Of a stretch of 64,000 nt of DNA, positions 25,147-36,387 are shown piece after piece; positions within the stretch are counted from its first letter, which is position 1, and every line of letters starts with the position of its first letter. The position numbers and the translations under genes are program-made. Under the pieces are notes generated by a model. It saw nothing but the letters and a program-made list of their open reading frames with translations. It had not been told where the DNA came from and did not search any database. This stretch comes from Homalodisca vitripennis (lineage: Eukaryota > Arthropoda > Insecta > Hemiptera > Cicadellidae): the NCBI RefSeq assembly GCF_021130785.1, contig NC_060212.1:143474001-143538000 (forward strand), written 5' to 3'.

Positions 25147-25452
25147 ACTTTTTCATACAAATTATTTATTTTTCATCATATCAAGGGTCAGCCTATAAGG
25201 AGTCGTAATAAAGTCTCAGATGATAGCATAGGCCTATTAATAAATATCTTATTTCATACAAATATGTTATTTTTCATCATATCAAGGGTCAGCCTATAAG
25301 GAGTCGTAATAAAGTCTCAGATGATAGCATAGGCCTATTAATAAATATCTTATTTCATACAAATATGTTATTTTTCATCATATCAAGAGTCAGCCTGTAA
25401 GGAGTCGTAATAAAGTCTCAGATGATAGCATAGGCCTATTAATAAATATCTC
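25147..25452. repeat. Three tandem copies of a 101-bp unit
   Basis: Units starting at the TTTCATCATATCAAG motif recur at 25171, 25272 and 25373, with only a few substitutions between copies (for example AAGGGTC versus AAGAGTC). Each unit contains GGAGTCGTAATAAAGTCTCA and ends near AATAAATATCT. There is no coding content. Confidence 0.93.
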
Positions 25453-25842
25453 AAATAGTGGTTTATATTTTTCCGTAGCCTATATCTAGTGTTGATTCTG
25501 TGGGGTTTTACTATTATAACTAATTAAATAGTGGCAAGAAAGCTATCTTCAACAAGCTCATGTTTGTAAATTCAAAACACTACCATTTTGTATAGATTGA
25601 ACTATTTAAGGTAGGATTTGTGGCATTTTGGACTCCTAATAGAGAACTTTAATTTGATATCCTACTAGACCTATGCTCTCATTTAAGATTTTATTTTGAT
25701 TCTTTGTGGGCTGTTGCATGATATGATGAAAAATAAAATATTACATTAAAAAATAGATGTGTGTGTTTAGATTTGAATACATAAAGCTTTTATTACTGAA
25801 CGTTACTAATATCCTAAGTAAAAATAACATCATTTGATTTAT
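25453..25842. other. Noncoding AT-rich DNA
   Basis: Nothing recognisable lies between the tandem repeat and the TTAA element. Confidence 0.5.
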
Positions 25843-27657
25843 TTAACCCTTTGAGTGCCGTGGCGTTTTGCTATATGGTATGCATGAAATGCCGAGCCAA
25901 AATGCCTGATTTTGCAAGGGTCTGATAAAAAATTATTTATTGGTTTTTGTCCTGGGTTTTTTTTTTGTTTTGTAGATGAAAATATTTTCTTTATAAATAT
26001 AATACATTCATTAGTAATTTAACGTTTTTATAACAATATAAAAAAAAAAAACCTTTATGAGCAAAAACATTTTGTTTTTTATTTTGACACAATGTAATGT
26101 TAATGAAATATTTTATTTTTTTCATTTTCAGTTATGCTATCTTATACTCCATTTAATTCTTCACAAAAAGACATATAACATATTTTTTATACTTATAATT
26201 AAAGTTTGGAAAATAAATATTAAAATATGAACCGCTACAAAACTAGAAAGTTTCTAACCTAACATGACACTCTATGTCTTGTCTACACTGCTAATACTCA
26301 AATCTAATGCCTGCAATACTAGGTCTTCATTGTCAGCAATGTTTTTATGACTCATTGTTTATAAATATCATTGAACAAACACAAAAAAAAAACATAAATA
26401 CTATACAAATGTATTTAGTAAAGTACTAGCTGCTTACGATCGCTGTAACTTACGGTCAAGTGATTGTTCTACTTACACATAGACTAGAACAACATAAACA
26501 AACAAAATAATATGAAGATACTAACACTACAAACCCATTTACACTTAAAAACTTTCAATATTTACAATAATTTATGAAATAAACACCAGCGCAAACAAAA
26601 CATGTGACGGCTCGTCCGTGTCGCTGTCAATTCTAAACTCGACTATGGACGCGCTCTCTTTACAACCGCCGTAAAAATCAGAATCTACCCAAAATTCAAC
26701 AAAACCTTCATCAAAAGTTACGTTGAAGCCTATCGAATATCTATTATATAAAAATGAAACTGTTCGTGTGTAACAGCATCACTCACAAACGGCTGGACGG
26801 ATTCGCCTAATTTTTTTTTTAATTTGTTCGTCTTGATCTGTAGAAGGTTATAGGATACTTTTTTATCCCTTTCCCGATTCAGGATTCCGCCCCACTGGTT
26901 ACAGAAATACCCGTAAGAAATGCATTGCAGCAAACATATGTTATTAAGTGAAAGAGTTCTTTTCAAATTTTTAATCAGCTGTTCTTTGTAAACATATATA
27001 ATGCGACAAAAAATATATTTATATATAATTTAATTACTACACTTATAGTTTTAAAGCATAGAGTAAGCTTAAGAGAAACGACAAATTTTGTTTTAAACTG
27101 TTTCTGCAATCACTGTTAAACATAGACTTTACTATCCAGATAATACAATTCAAATTTTGACGTAAAAATTCACCTTTAACTGCAATATTTATTTAATATA
27201 AACCATGCTCATGCTTGATCAGAAGAGCAATGCAGATATCATAATTACTATCTTACGTTGGCTACAAATATAAAGAATGTTATAAAATCAACCTTAGTTG
27301 TTTTTTTTTGACAGAAGTATCAGGAATGTGGTACATACCTTCATAATGCGCCCAAGAAGCTCACGAAGGAAACGACTATCAATTATCTCAGCAATGTTTA
27401 GAATGTGATAGAAAATGAATAAGTGAATATAGTGTACTGTTTTCAACGGGAAATTGCGTGCGAAGCCACGGGAAACTTATTGAAATGCGCAGCGAAGCGC
27501 GCCGGGTCCGCTAGTGTATGTATAGTCATAGAGCCAATTTAGATAAATACTATATAAAATATAAGCGTTACTGCAGAAGTCCCAAATAGCGATTCTGGCA
27601 TTTCTTGCATATAACGCAGGATCGCAAATAGCAATGCTCCGGAACTCAAAGGGTTAA
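25843..27657 (-). mobile_element. TTAA-flanked piggyBac-like element, family B, copy 2, with nested insertion
   Basis: TTAA lies at 25843-25846 and 27654-27657. The terminal repeats are the same CCCTTTGAGTGCC type as at 14169-15281, and the body is the inverted homologue of that copy. On the minus strand it keeps MSHKNIADNEDLVLQALDLS before a stop, the counterpart of the copy 1 peptide. A 775-bp Helitron-like insertion at 26740-27514 interrupts it; without that insertion it is about 1.04 kb, close to copy 1. Confidence 0.87.
26740..27514 (+). mobile_element. Nested non-autonomous Helitron-like element
   Basis: It begins TCTATTATATAAAAATGAAA and ends in a GC-rich hairpin (GCGCAGCGAAGCGC) followed by GGGTCCGCTAG. 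It sits between A and T without target duplication, as expected of Helitrons. The empty site is visible by comparison with family B copy 1, where GAAGCCTTTGGAATGC runs straight into GTATGTATAGTC. There is no replicase/helicase coding. A 78-residue minus frame inside is not recognised as functional. Confidence 0.8.
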
Positions 27658-28014
27658 TAGGTTTTAAATAAATTATCATATTTTCTACATAAATTGATTT
27701 TACTTGAAAAGTCCTTTGAAGCGTCATTGATTATAAAAGTGATGATGATGATCAATAAATGTTTGTTAGCTTTATCTTCTGCATCAGAAGAAATAAATAA
27801 CAAAATCAGTAATCTCCTGCCCAATACAGAGTGAAAGATGTGATAAACTGGTGGAAATCCGAGTCAGCTAATAACAACTCATTATAGCAACTGAAGCTCA
27901 AGATAGAAATCAAATCTACAACACTTAGTAATTTATAGAAACCAAAGTCAGTACAGTATGGTATTCTTAAAAGTTACAATAGACATATTTCGTAGCTATG
28001 AATAAGATGTAATA
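27658..28014. other. Noncoding DNA between two TTAA elements
   Basis: About 360 bases without a recognised gene or repeat. Confidence 0.5.
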
Positions 28015-28848
28015 TTAACCCTTCCCGCGCTACGGCAATTTGGGACGCACCATACCCAAACGCTACATATACCTCAAAATCTTTTTTCCCATAAAGTCAA
28101 CGCTAATGTTGTTTTTGAGTTTGTTACCATATAAAAAGACTTTTGGGGACGAAAAAAGTATAATTTTTTTTATACGTTTATTTAACTTATAAAACAATAC
28201 AATATATACACAAAAGTTAACGAAATGTTGAACGAAATTTTACTATCGTGAATAATATTATATCATAGTATATTATATGTATAGTATGTAAATATTATAG
28301 TTAAAATAAAACATTTATGGATATAAAAAGATCTAAAATTAGCCATCATGGTGTTCAAGGTAACGTCAATGTGTGGTACGTCTTGAAACACGTATCCGGG
28401 TGCAGATTCGGCCGGGCGGTGCATGTTTCGCACACGTAAATGGTCTCCTTGCGTAAACCGTTGCATGTACACACAACACATCTTCCCAATATGTCAAAAA
28501 CCTATTTGACAACGTATGCATAACAATTCCAATCGCAGTCCGCGAACTAACTAAACCGGCGAGTTTATTTGTCAGTAGCGCTAGTGTCTGGCAAAACAGG
28601 CAGTGGCATGGGTAGTGCGCCGCCATTTTGCAGCTTGGAGAACAACCGGGAGGCGGGGAAAACACTATTACTGTGTTTTTCTATTGAGGGATGTATGCTC
28701 CAGCAGCTGCTGCACTCCACCAGCAAAACTGGGTACTACTTACTCCCAATAATAAACTCAATGTTTAAATGCGAATATATTTGTCAACAGCGTTTTTAGC
28801 AAAGTAAAATTTGGCGGTTATATTTGTCAACAGCGCGCGAAGGGTTAA
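28015..28848. mobile_element. TTAA-flanked MITE, family E
   Basis: TTAA at 28015-28018 and 28845-28848 brackets inverted repeats CCCTTCCCGCGCT and (reverse complement of the right end) CCCTTCGCGCGCT, one mismatch in 13. The right half is GC-rich relative to the region and holds overlapping incidental frames. No transposase motif was found. Confidence 0.82.
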
Positions 28849-30441
28849 TAAGTGGTGTTACCGTACTGGCTGTGTATCAAGTTCATGATGGCACCATACA
28901 GTCATTAGGACTAAATGTATTAACATTGAATCCAAACCAGAAAGATTTCCTGTTTAGGCTACAATGGTAGACTACTAGATTTTTATTTCTGATGTTCACC
29001 TTCATCACACAATGATGGTGACGTGGTATGTTTTACAAGGCTTTTTATACTCAAAAGGATTAGTAAGGATGGGGCATCAGATGGCACACTTCCAACTTTA
29101 GTACGGTCTTAGCCTTAAACCAGTCTTAAAATTAGACTTCCAGGTACATTAGCTGTATTACAGGACCATGCCAAATCTTCTTTGAGGATTTCTTAAGATT
29201 GTTGTTTAGTTAAAATATTTTATTTAACGCATAATAATGTGATTTTCTTTCGTTCACCAATCTTTTTGCTATTGTTGGCAATTTTTTCAATATACATTTT
29301 AATTTTTTGTGGAACATATCTTCTGTTAATGATGTGAATGTCTATCTAGCCTCCAAGTCTATAAATGCGTTCTTTTATGGATAAAAAATTGGTCTTTTAA
29401 GGTTAAAACAAGGCAAATAGAATACACAATAAGGGTATAAACTGAAAAACAAAACTACGATTGTGCTTAATTTGAATTATTTCATACAGTGGCATATACA
29501 GAAAATTATTTGGGGGGGGGGGGGGGAGCTGACATACTGGGTGGTTTAGGATGTTTGAAATAACCTTTGAAAAGAGGCTCAGAAATCTTCCGATTGAAAA
29601 GTTTTTAGCATTAAGACCTCTTAAATGTGTTCTAATTTTAAACAAACTACTGGGTGCAATTTAATACATGTCATTAAACATTTCGGGACTGGAACTTGAG
29701 CCTTCTGAGCCCCCCTTTAATACACCCATGATTTCATCTGCCTCTTACCTGACTAAATCGTTTTATACAGGATTATCATAGAAATGCTTAAAAAATCTAT
29801 AAGAAACTCCAAATAAGAAAACAAACATTTCAAATATGTTAGGCCTTAAAAAAAGCTAATTATTTTAAAGATTTAAAATTTGGATAGCTTACATGTTATA
29901 CATCGGAACACATGCATTTGAATCCCAAGTATTTTAATGGATAGGGTACTAAATTTGCCCCACTGATATTAACTTGTTTTTTGTAAGTACAGTAGCCAGT
30001 CAGCCATGTGCTGTAATTTTCCTATGTGGAAGTGCCATGGAACATTTGATAACCATGTAGTGGTAAGTATTTCTCAGAAGACAGAAAAGTCCAGTGCTCA
30101 TACGGTCAGTGTTTTCGTGACTCTACTTTGTTTTTGATGATTACATATATCATTAGCAACTATTTTTGCAAATTTTATTTTATGACTTGAGAAAACCATC
30201 TCATGACTAAACTAAATTGGAAGGAATAAATAACTCTTCCTATTAATGGTTTATTTATCTTATTTTTTGTAATATCCCAAATTTCAATAGGCTTATAGGT
30301 TTTTTTTTAAAGTCGTAACAAATAAGGTATGAAGTTTGGGTTTGATATTGATCTGTTTTCAAAATCATGTTGATTTCATTAGAGATAAATGTTAGAATGA
30401 AGTGGAGTCAGTAATTGATGTTATGTTTGTTTCTGTTTCAG
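28849..30441 (+). other. Probable intron or upstream region of the ZRSR2-like gene
   Basis: No exon encoding the N-terminal CCCH finger of ZRSR2 could be read here. There is a poly(G) run near 29513-29526. A possible short exon at about 29997-30061, flanked by AG and GTAAGT, does not translate into recognisable ZRSR2 sequence, so it was not called. Confidence 0.4.
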
Positions 30442-30668
30442 GGAGTTCTACAAGGATGTGTTGCCCGAATTCGAGCAGTGTGGTACTATCACACAGTTCA
30501 AGGTGTGTAACAATGAGGAACCTCATCTTAGAGGAAACGTCTACGTTGAATTTCAGAGCCGTAGAAATGCTCTGAAGGCTTACCGGATATTCCAGGGCCG
30601 GTTCTACGCAGGCCGTCGCCTTAATGTGGAGTTCACAAACATCCCGTCTTGGAAAAATGCAATATGTG
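30442..30668 (+). CDS. Zrsr2: ZRSR2-like exon: end of UHM/RRM
   Basis: The acceptor TGTTTCAG precedes EFYKDVLPEFEQ. The exon covers EPHLRGNVYVEFQS and the FQGRFYAGRRLNVEF block, and ends in WKNAICG with a GTGGGT donor after the first base of the Gly codon. These are signature blocks of the ZRSR2 U2AF-homology motif. Confidence 0.9.
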
Positions 30669-33600
30669 GTGGGTACATGTATTATTTCCCATCTTTTTGG
30701 ATTTCTTTTATATCCTATCATTCAACTTGGAATCAAAATTCTTTTAAAAACTACTGAACATAACTGAATATTTAAAAAAAATGGTAACTAATCTGTTGTT
30801 TAATGAGATTTACTGTGATAGTTTTATTATTTATTTTCAGGACTCTTTCACAGACAGAAATGTCCAAAAGGAAAAACGTGCAATTTTCTGCATGTATTCA
30901 GAAATCCTAACAATGCCTTTAAAATCCAGGAAGGTCACTCATCTTCGAGGCGTCAGTTTTCAAGGTCGAGGTCTAGAAGTCCGAATCGTCACAGGTCAAG
31001 GTAAGAAATCTACTCTGTACTAGATCTCAAACTTATATGTAAGAATGTTAAAGTTAGTAAACATGTTATTATATCTTATTCACAAACCGTATACAGGGGG
31101 CATTAATGGTTTCAGCTCTGTAGGACAGTGTCTATGAAGTAGCATGTCAATAACTTATAAAAACACTAATCTTATTATAGATTATCTTATGGTAGATTAA
31201 TGGTGACTAAGGATGGCCCAGAAATAGTTTGTTCAAGGTCATGTGAAAAAGCTCACTAATATAGTACAATTTTTTGCTGAAAACCAATTACTCGATCAAC
31301 GATTAATATGATATTTAATTTTAGTACAAATTGTTATTATTTATTGAATTGTAGTTTCCAAGTTAATTAGGGGTAAAATTTTGTCCAGTTCAAAGCAACA
31401 AATTTAATGAAAAAAATGTATCTGTGAATTAAATAAACATTTCTATTATGGGTGAATGGAAGTCATGCAATGTCATTTATTACATGTGAACAATATAAGG
31501 ATGTACAGTTTTAAGCCACAAGAGATAATGCACTTATCACTGTTACTCATTGGGAATTTATAAATTAGTCATAGCTGAATATTATAATGTTTTTATTTAC
31601 AAATCATTATTTGTACAATGGAAATATATACTTCATTTACTTAAACCTTGTAAGCCTGTCATTATTTTTACAGTATCATCCGATGTAGAGCATTAAATAA
31701 GATTTATAACAATTACAAAGTTTGTTTGAATGGAATTGTTTAAACAAATAATTATAAATGAGGCTGTTTTCCCCGCAGCAGAGTGGGTAAATTAATTCAG
31801 CCTCGTAGTACCAGAAGTGTGTCACTGTAATTTGCCTGGAGAAGGACTAATGTAACAAATACACAGATCAGAAAAGATAAATACCCAAATACAGAAAAAA
31901 ATGTTAATCTATCCTTATAGAAATTCTATTTAAATTAAATACAGTATGGTTGTAAACAAGTTAGTTGAAGGGAGGAGGAGATTGACAAATGCAAGCTTTT
32001 ACTAGCCTACATTAGTAGTTTCATGTGTATTTTAGGCTTTTCTTGTTTTTTCTGGCCTCTTGTGTTCCTTGAACAGATTTGTGTTTTGATCTGATCCCAC
32101 ATTAGTTAGGAGTTGACTGTAATGCATGTCAAAAAAGAAATTATTATTTCACAAGTGTATTAATAGCTGTGTATGGTATTCGGTAACAAAATAAATGTTT
32201 TTGCTTTTTTTAAAGTATCATTACATTGCCCTTCTGAAAGGCTCACTCAAAATCAACCTCAAAATGTTCAGAATCGTTAATAGATTCTACAGGGTGTCCC
32301 GTAACAAAGGTATACCGTGTTATTGATCAGGTAATGGCAAACAGATTTCACCATATGAACATGGGTCTTCAGTGCTTAGTGTCCCATCTTGTCTGTCTGT
32401 ATGTGTTTTTTATAAAAAATTAATATCTTTAAAAGTGTAAAATTAAATTGTACCACATTTGGCTCAAATGTGTATGATAACGAGGTCAGTTACTGAAAAG
32501 ACTATAATAATATCATGTAATTATCTTTAGTATTTTCAAAAGAGCAGCCATTAAAACTCTTAATATCTTAAAAACTAGAAATTTTTCAAGAATTGCAGGA
32601 ATAACAGTTTTTAGATGGCTTTTCTGCAGAGCTATTAAGTTTTTGTATTGTTGGTTATTCGCTGAGAACCTCAATATGGGCCATGTCTTGTCACAGTAAA
32701 TCTGCTCTAAATCAGTTGTTTATTATTCGATTTAAATAATTTTGGTGTCATTTGATGTGTGATAAAATACTCTAAAAACTGCTATTCTTGCAATTTTTGA
32801 GAGAAAATGCTAGTTTTTAAGAAATTTAAAGTTTAAAGGTTTTAATGGCTGCCATTTTTAAAATACCAAAGATAATTTAATTATATTTTTTCAGCAATTG
32901 GCCTTGTTATTATAAACATAAACCCCATTAGGTATAATTTAATGTATTAATTTTTAAGATATTAATTTTTTATAAAACACACATACAGACAGATGGGAAA
33001 CTAAGCATTGGAGACCCATGAACATATGGTGAAATATGTTTGTTTTGACCTGAGCAATAACATGGTATACCTTTGTCCAGAGAGTTATGGGACACCCTGT
33101 ATAATTTTTTACAAGCTTAACATTTTTAATTTAACGTCTTTGAATTTTAACTTAAAAATACTAATTGATTTGCTATTATGTTGTAGGAGCAAAGAATGGC
33201 ATTGGTCTGAAGGATCAGGATCTGATAATGAAAGTAAGAGAAGGAGGAGGAGTCGAAGTCACAGCCGAAATAGAGTTCGTTCCAAGTATCGTGGTTCAAG
33301 TTCGGAGGATGACAGGAGAAGTAGAAGCACAAGTAGGAGTAAAAACCGTTCAAGAATGCGTGATTCAAGTAGGGACAGAAAGAAGAAACGAAGTAGAAGG
33401 GAAAAGAGACGAGATGATAAATATCGAAGTGAGTCAAGAAGTCCCCAAAGAGATCGGAAGCGGCAAAGAAATGACCAAGATGATTCAAATAAAAGGAGCA
33501 ATAAAGACAAAACTAACAATAAGAGAAATGATAAAGTGACAAATGGAAGAGATGATAACAATAAATATTCTAAAAAAGTCAGAGATGAAGATAGAAAAAG

Positions 33601-33763
33601 AGTTAGCAAGGATAAGAATGATTCTAATAAAAAGCACCAGAAAGAGAAAAGTGATGAAACAGAAAAAAATGATAGAAAGTCAAAGAAAATCTGTGATGAT
33701 ACACCAAAGAATGACGTAAATGTAGATGCTCAAAATAAGAAAAGTGCAGCAACAGATTTATGA
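30442..33763 (+). CDS. Zrsr2: ZRSR2 / U2AF35-related protein, 3' part of gene
   Basis: Three exons join in phase: 30442-30668, 30841-31000 and 33187-33763, giving about 320 residues ending at TGA (33761-33763). The first encodes EFYKDVLPEFEQCGTITQFK and the rest of the UHM-type RRM, the second a CCCH zinc finger (CPKGKTCNFLHVFRNPNN) and the third an Arg/Ser/Asp/Lys-rich tail. This order is that of ZRSR2 (Urp), which recognises the 3' splice site of U12-type introns and acts in nuclear pre-mRNA splicing. The sequence GRFYAGRRL corresponds to the UHM R-x-F region. The N-terminal exons, including the first CCCH finger, lie to the left and were not identified. The downstream tail is more Lys/Asp/Asn-rich than in vertebrates. 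A 0.8-kb foldback element occupies the last intron. Confidence 0.9.
30841..31000 (+). CDS. Zrsr2: ZRSR2-like exon: second CCCH zinc finger and start of RS tail
   Basis: The acceptor TTTTCAG precedes GLFHRQKCPKGKTCNFLHVF. The finger has spacing C-x7-C-x5-C-x3-H when the last Cys of the preceding exon is included. It then reads RNPNNAFKIQEGH and RSRSRSPNRHRS before the GTAAGA donor. Confidence 0.9.
31001..32287 (+). other. ZRSR2-like last intron, left part
   Basis: AT-rich intronic sequence without recognisable elements up to the foldback element. Confidence 0.5.
32288..33101. mobile_element. Long foldback MITE in the ZRSR2-like intron
   Basis: The ends are TACAGGGTGTCCCGTAAC and, in reverse complement, TACAGGGTGTCCCATAAC, with TA at both borders, as in Tc1/mariner-type MITEs. 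The inverted similarity continues inwards (for example CATGGGTCTTC near 32360 against its complement near 33020, and TAAAAACTGCTATTCTTGCA near 32775 against 32590-32620). Each arm is about 330-350 bp around a centre near 32690. It contains no gene. Confidence 0.88.
33187..33763 (+). CDS. Zrsr2: ZRSR2-like terminal exon: RS/RD-rich tail and stop
   Basis: The exon starts after TTGTAG and completes an Arg codon, then reads SKEWHWSEGSGSDNESKRRR and long Arg-Ser, Arg-Asp and Lys-Asp repeats to AATDL and TGA. The open frame extending upstream to 33008 is intron read-through inside a foldback element, so the Met there is not the start. Opposite-strand and +1 frames here are shadows of the biased composition. 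Confidence 0.9.
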
Positions 33764-34232
33764 TATCTGAATGTTTTAACAAATTTTTTGTATGTATAAT
33801 TTGTATATATTGTTGTCAATTCATATAAAATGTGTAAATTGGACATAAGTGTAATTATAATTGTAATACAATTGCTAGTAAAAATATTTTGGCTATCAAA
33901 ATTGAATTTAAGTACCACACCTCACCTGCTTCCTATTTCTTATTTTGTAATATGTAGTTTTAATTTATCAAACCTCCAGATAATGTATACCTGGATATCT
34001 GAGGTCAGACACTTTGTCTTTCTACTGGTAACACCACAAATAATTATTACTGATCTGAAATACCAACCATTTTTTGGGGAAATTCAGTTTATGTACTATT
34101 TTATACTGTTTCTTTGAATGTTTCTATTTCAAAAGAATACATTTTTTAACTATTTCCTTTCAATATTATAAACAGGAAATTTTAATTTTCAACAAAACAA
34201 ATTTAAATTATCTTTTAAAATATTTCAATAAA
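33764..34232 (+). other. ZRSR2-like 3' UTR with candidate poly(A) signal
   Basis: AT-rich sequence after the stop codon. AATAAA at 34227-34232 is a plausible polyadenylation signal. Several small open frames here are incidental. Confidence 0.5.
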
Positions 34233-35109
34233 TTATATACAAGTTGTTTATTTTAAATTTGTCTTTATCCGATCTGAAAATTTAAATTTAGTAGAGTTCA
34301 ACAATCTTGCAGGCAAGGGACACTTTAAGAAATCAAAACTTTTCCACTACTGCATCTTAAGAGTCGTAGTCATAAATCTTTATTTTATTAATAAAAAAGA
34401 ATTATATCGCCAACTGGGATTTCAGAGTCTTCAATCCGTAACTGTTGCTAATTTACAATAAAACACATTAAATTTTCCTCTATTAATGTTTGATGTGTAA
34501 TAGTTAAATATTTTTATTTTATTTTCCTTTGTAAATATATGTTAATTTAACCCTTTGAGGACCAGGTGGCAGTATATTGTTGCATCATATTATTTTTTAT
34601 GGATGTCGCTTAATAGTATAACTTAACGTATTGATAATAATACTAGATTAATATTGGTGACCATTTTAAAACTTCCATGCCCAATTTCAATACAAGTATA
34701 AACTATCAAGAGAAATAAAACCTGTTCATAAATATAATAAAGTTAACTCAATGTTAGGATTGTTTGATAAGTAACATCGTCATATAACACTTTTGTAATA
34801 ATTTTTTAGGAAATTTTAATAAATTTTAAATTTAGTTCAACAATAAAAATGTTACAAAATGCTCTTGAACTGTTTTAAAGCTGAATGTTTGGATAGAACA
34901 GAAATTTTGTAACTATCCTGTGTATTTATGGTTAACGCATGGTAAGTTATCTATATTTAATTCTGTTTATACATCCTTAGATTAAGTATTTTTCTAAAGG
35001 TATAAATAATGTTAACTAAAACTAAATAATCGCTAGCTAATCAAAGCAAGTAGACAAAATTAAACAACTCTGGTAAAATTAGCTATGCTTCACATTAAAT
35101 TCCGGACAA
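34233..35109. other. Intergenic AT-rich DNA
   Basis: No gene recognised. TTAA followed by CCCTTTGAGGACCAGG near 34549 resembles one end of a TTAA element of the family B type, but no partner end was found. Confidence 0.45.
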
Positions 35110-36387
35110 TACAGGGTGAGCCAAACCACCCGGACCACTGTAAAGATAGAAACTCCATTTAAACTATACCTGTTCCCCCCTCCCTTATTTTGTGACCGAA
35201 AACCTCAGTAAAATTAGTTTGAACCCACCAAAAAAATCTAAGGGGTATTTTTTGAAGGTAGGGTTGTTTTTTGGGAATTTTTTAAATGTGTGGTATCTCA
35301 TTTTAAAGTTCTCTTCACATAGATTGTTTAAAAAAGAATCTTTTTTTAATTTACTTGTAAATGTTAAACAGGGTGTTAAAAATCTAAAAAAAAACAGCTT
35401 TAACAGGATTTTTATCATTACTTTATTGAACAACTTATGAAACTTCATTCAAATATTTCTGAAAATAGTTGAGGACCTACCCTTCAAAAACATACCTTAT
35501 AAAAGTTTATTTCCAAAAGTTTGTGGTTTAAAAATTATTTACATTTTGAAAATTAAAAAATGATTATAACTAAAAATTATTTAATAAAACCATATGGTTT
35601 GCATTATACTAAATTAAAGGTAATAAAAAACAATTTTGTTGTATTTAAACTTGGGCTTTTTCTCAGGCAGTTTCGGTTCTGTATGCAAAAATAACAATTT
35701 CAATTGATTTATTCCAATTTGTTTTCATACAATCTTATCCAAATCATCAGCACTCTAAACAATATCTTTATAAAAGTTGTAAAACTGTTGCAGGTTTTAA
35801 AGTCTTATTATCCTCTAGTATGAAGTCCACTAGCCCAATTTCAGTGTTTGTCCACGAGGATGCAAGTCAATTAGCCTTAGCTTCATGTTTTTAGCTTGAA
35901 ATTGCTTGAAGTGCTTTGAATTTAGCTAAGGTGTACATTGTTCTTCTGGTAAACAATAACAATAATACAGGTTTTGTCATTGTTATAACATTAACCTGGT
36001 GTACTAATTTTGAAATAGCCAATTCAGTACTGAACAAGGAAATGATAGGTAGGAAGCATTATCTTCGTTGTTTTTTACTCTTGTATCAGTTTTAATCCTC
36101 AGTTCCTGAAACTTAGCCTACTCACCGTAAAATTACACTAATTGTATTTTGTTCTTAATTTTATATATTTAAAATTTTAACTTTGAAATGGCTTATACCA
36201 GTGTGAAGATGTTTGATATATTGAAAGTTTTGGGCAGTATTATAACTGTAGTAACTGCATTGTACGCTTTACGCTTTCCTGAAAGACATCACTACTCATG
36301 AAAGGTATTTCGAAGCTTATCTGACGTATTCGAGAAACTGGAAGTGGTTATTGTGATTATAGCAAATTTAAGAAACCTTAGTTTGTA

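Noticed and set aside
29997..30061. Upstream ZRSR2 exon candidate between AG and GTAAGT
   Set aside because: The translation lacks the expected CCCH finger spacing or Glu-rich helix, so it was not accepted.
33008..33186. N-terminal extension of the 251-codon frame ending in the ZRSR2 RS tail
   Set aside because: It runs through the right arm of a foldback element and an acceptor site TTGTAG at 33181-33186, so it is intron read-through.
33147..33609. Long antisense and +1 frames opposite the RS tail (Leu/Ser-rich or Glu/Val-rich)
   Set aside because: They are produced by the purine-rich composition of the real terminal exon.
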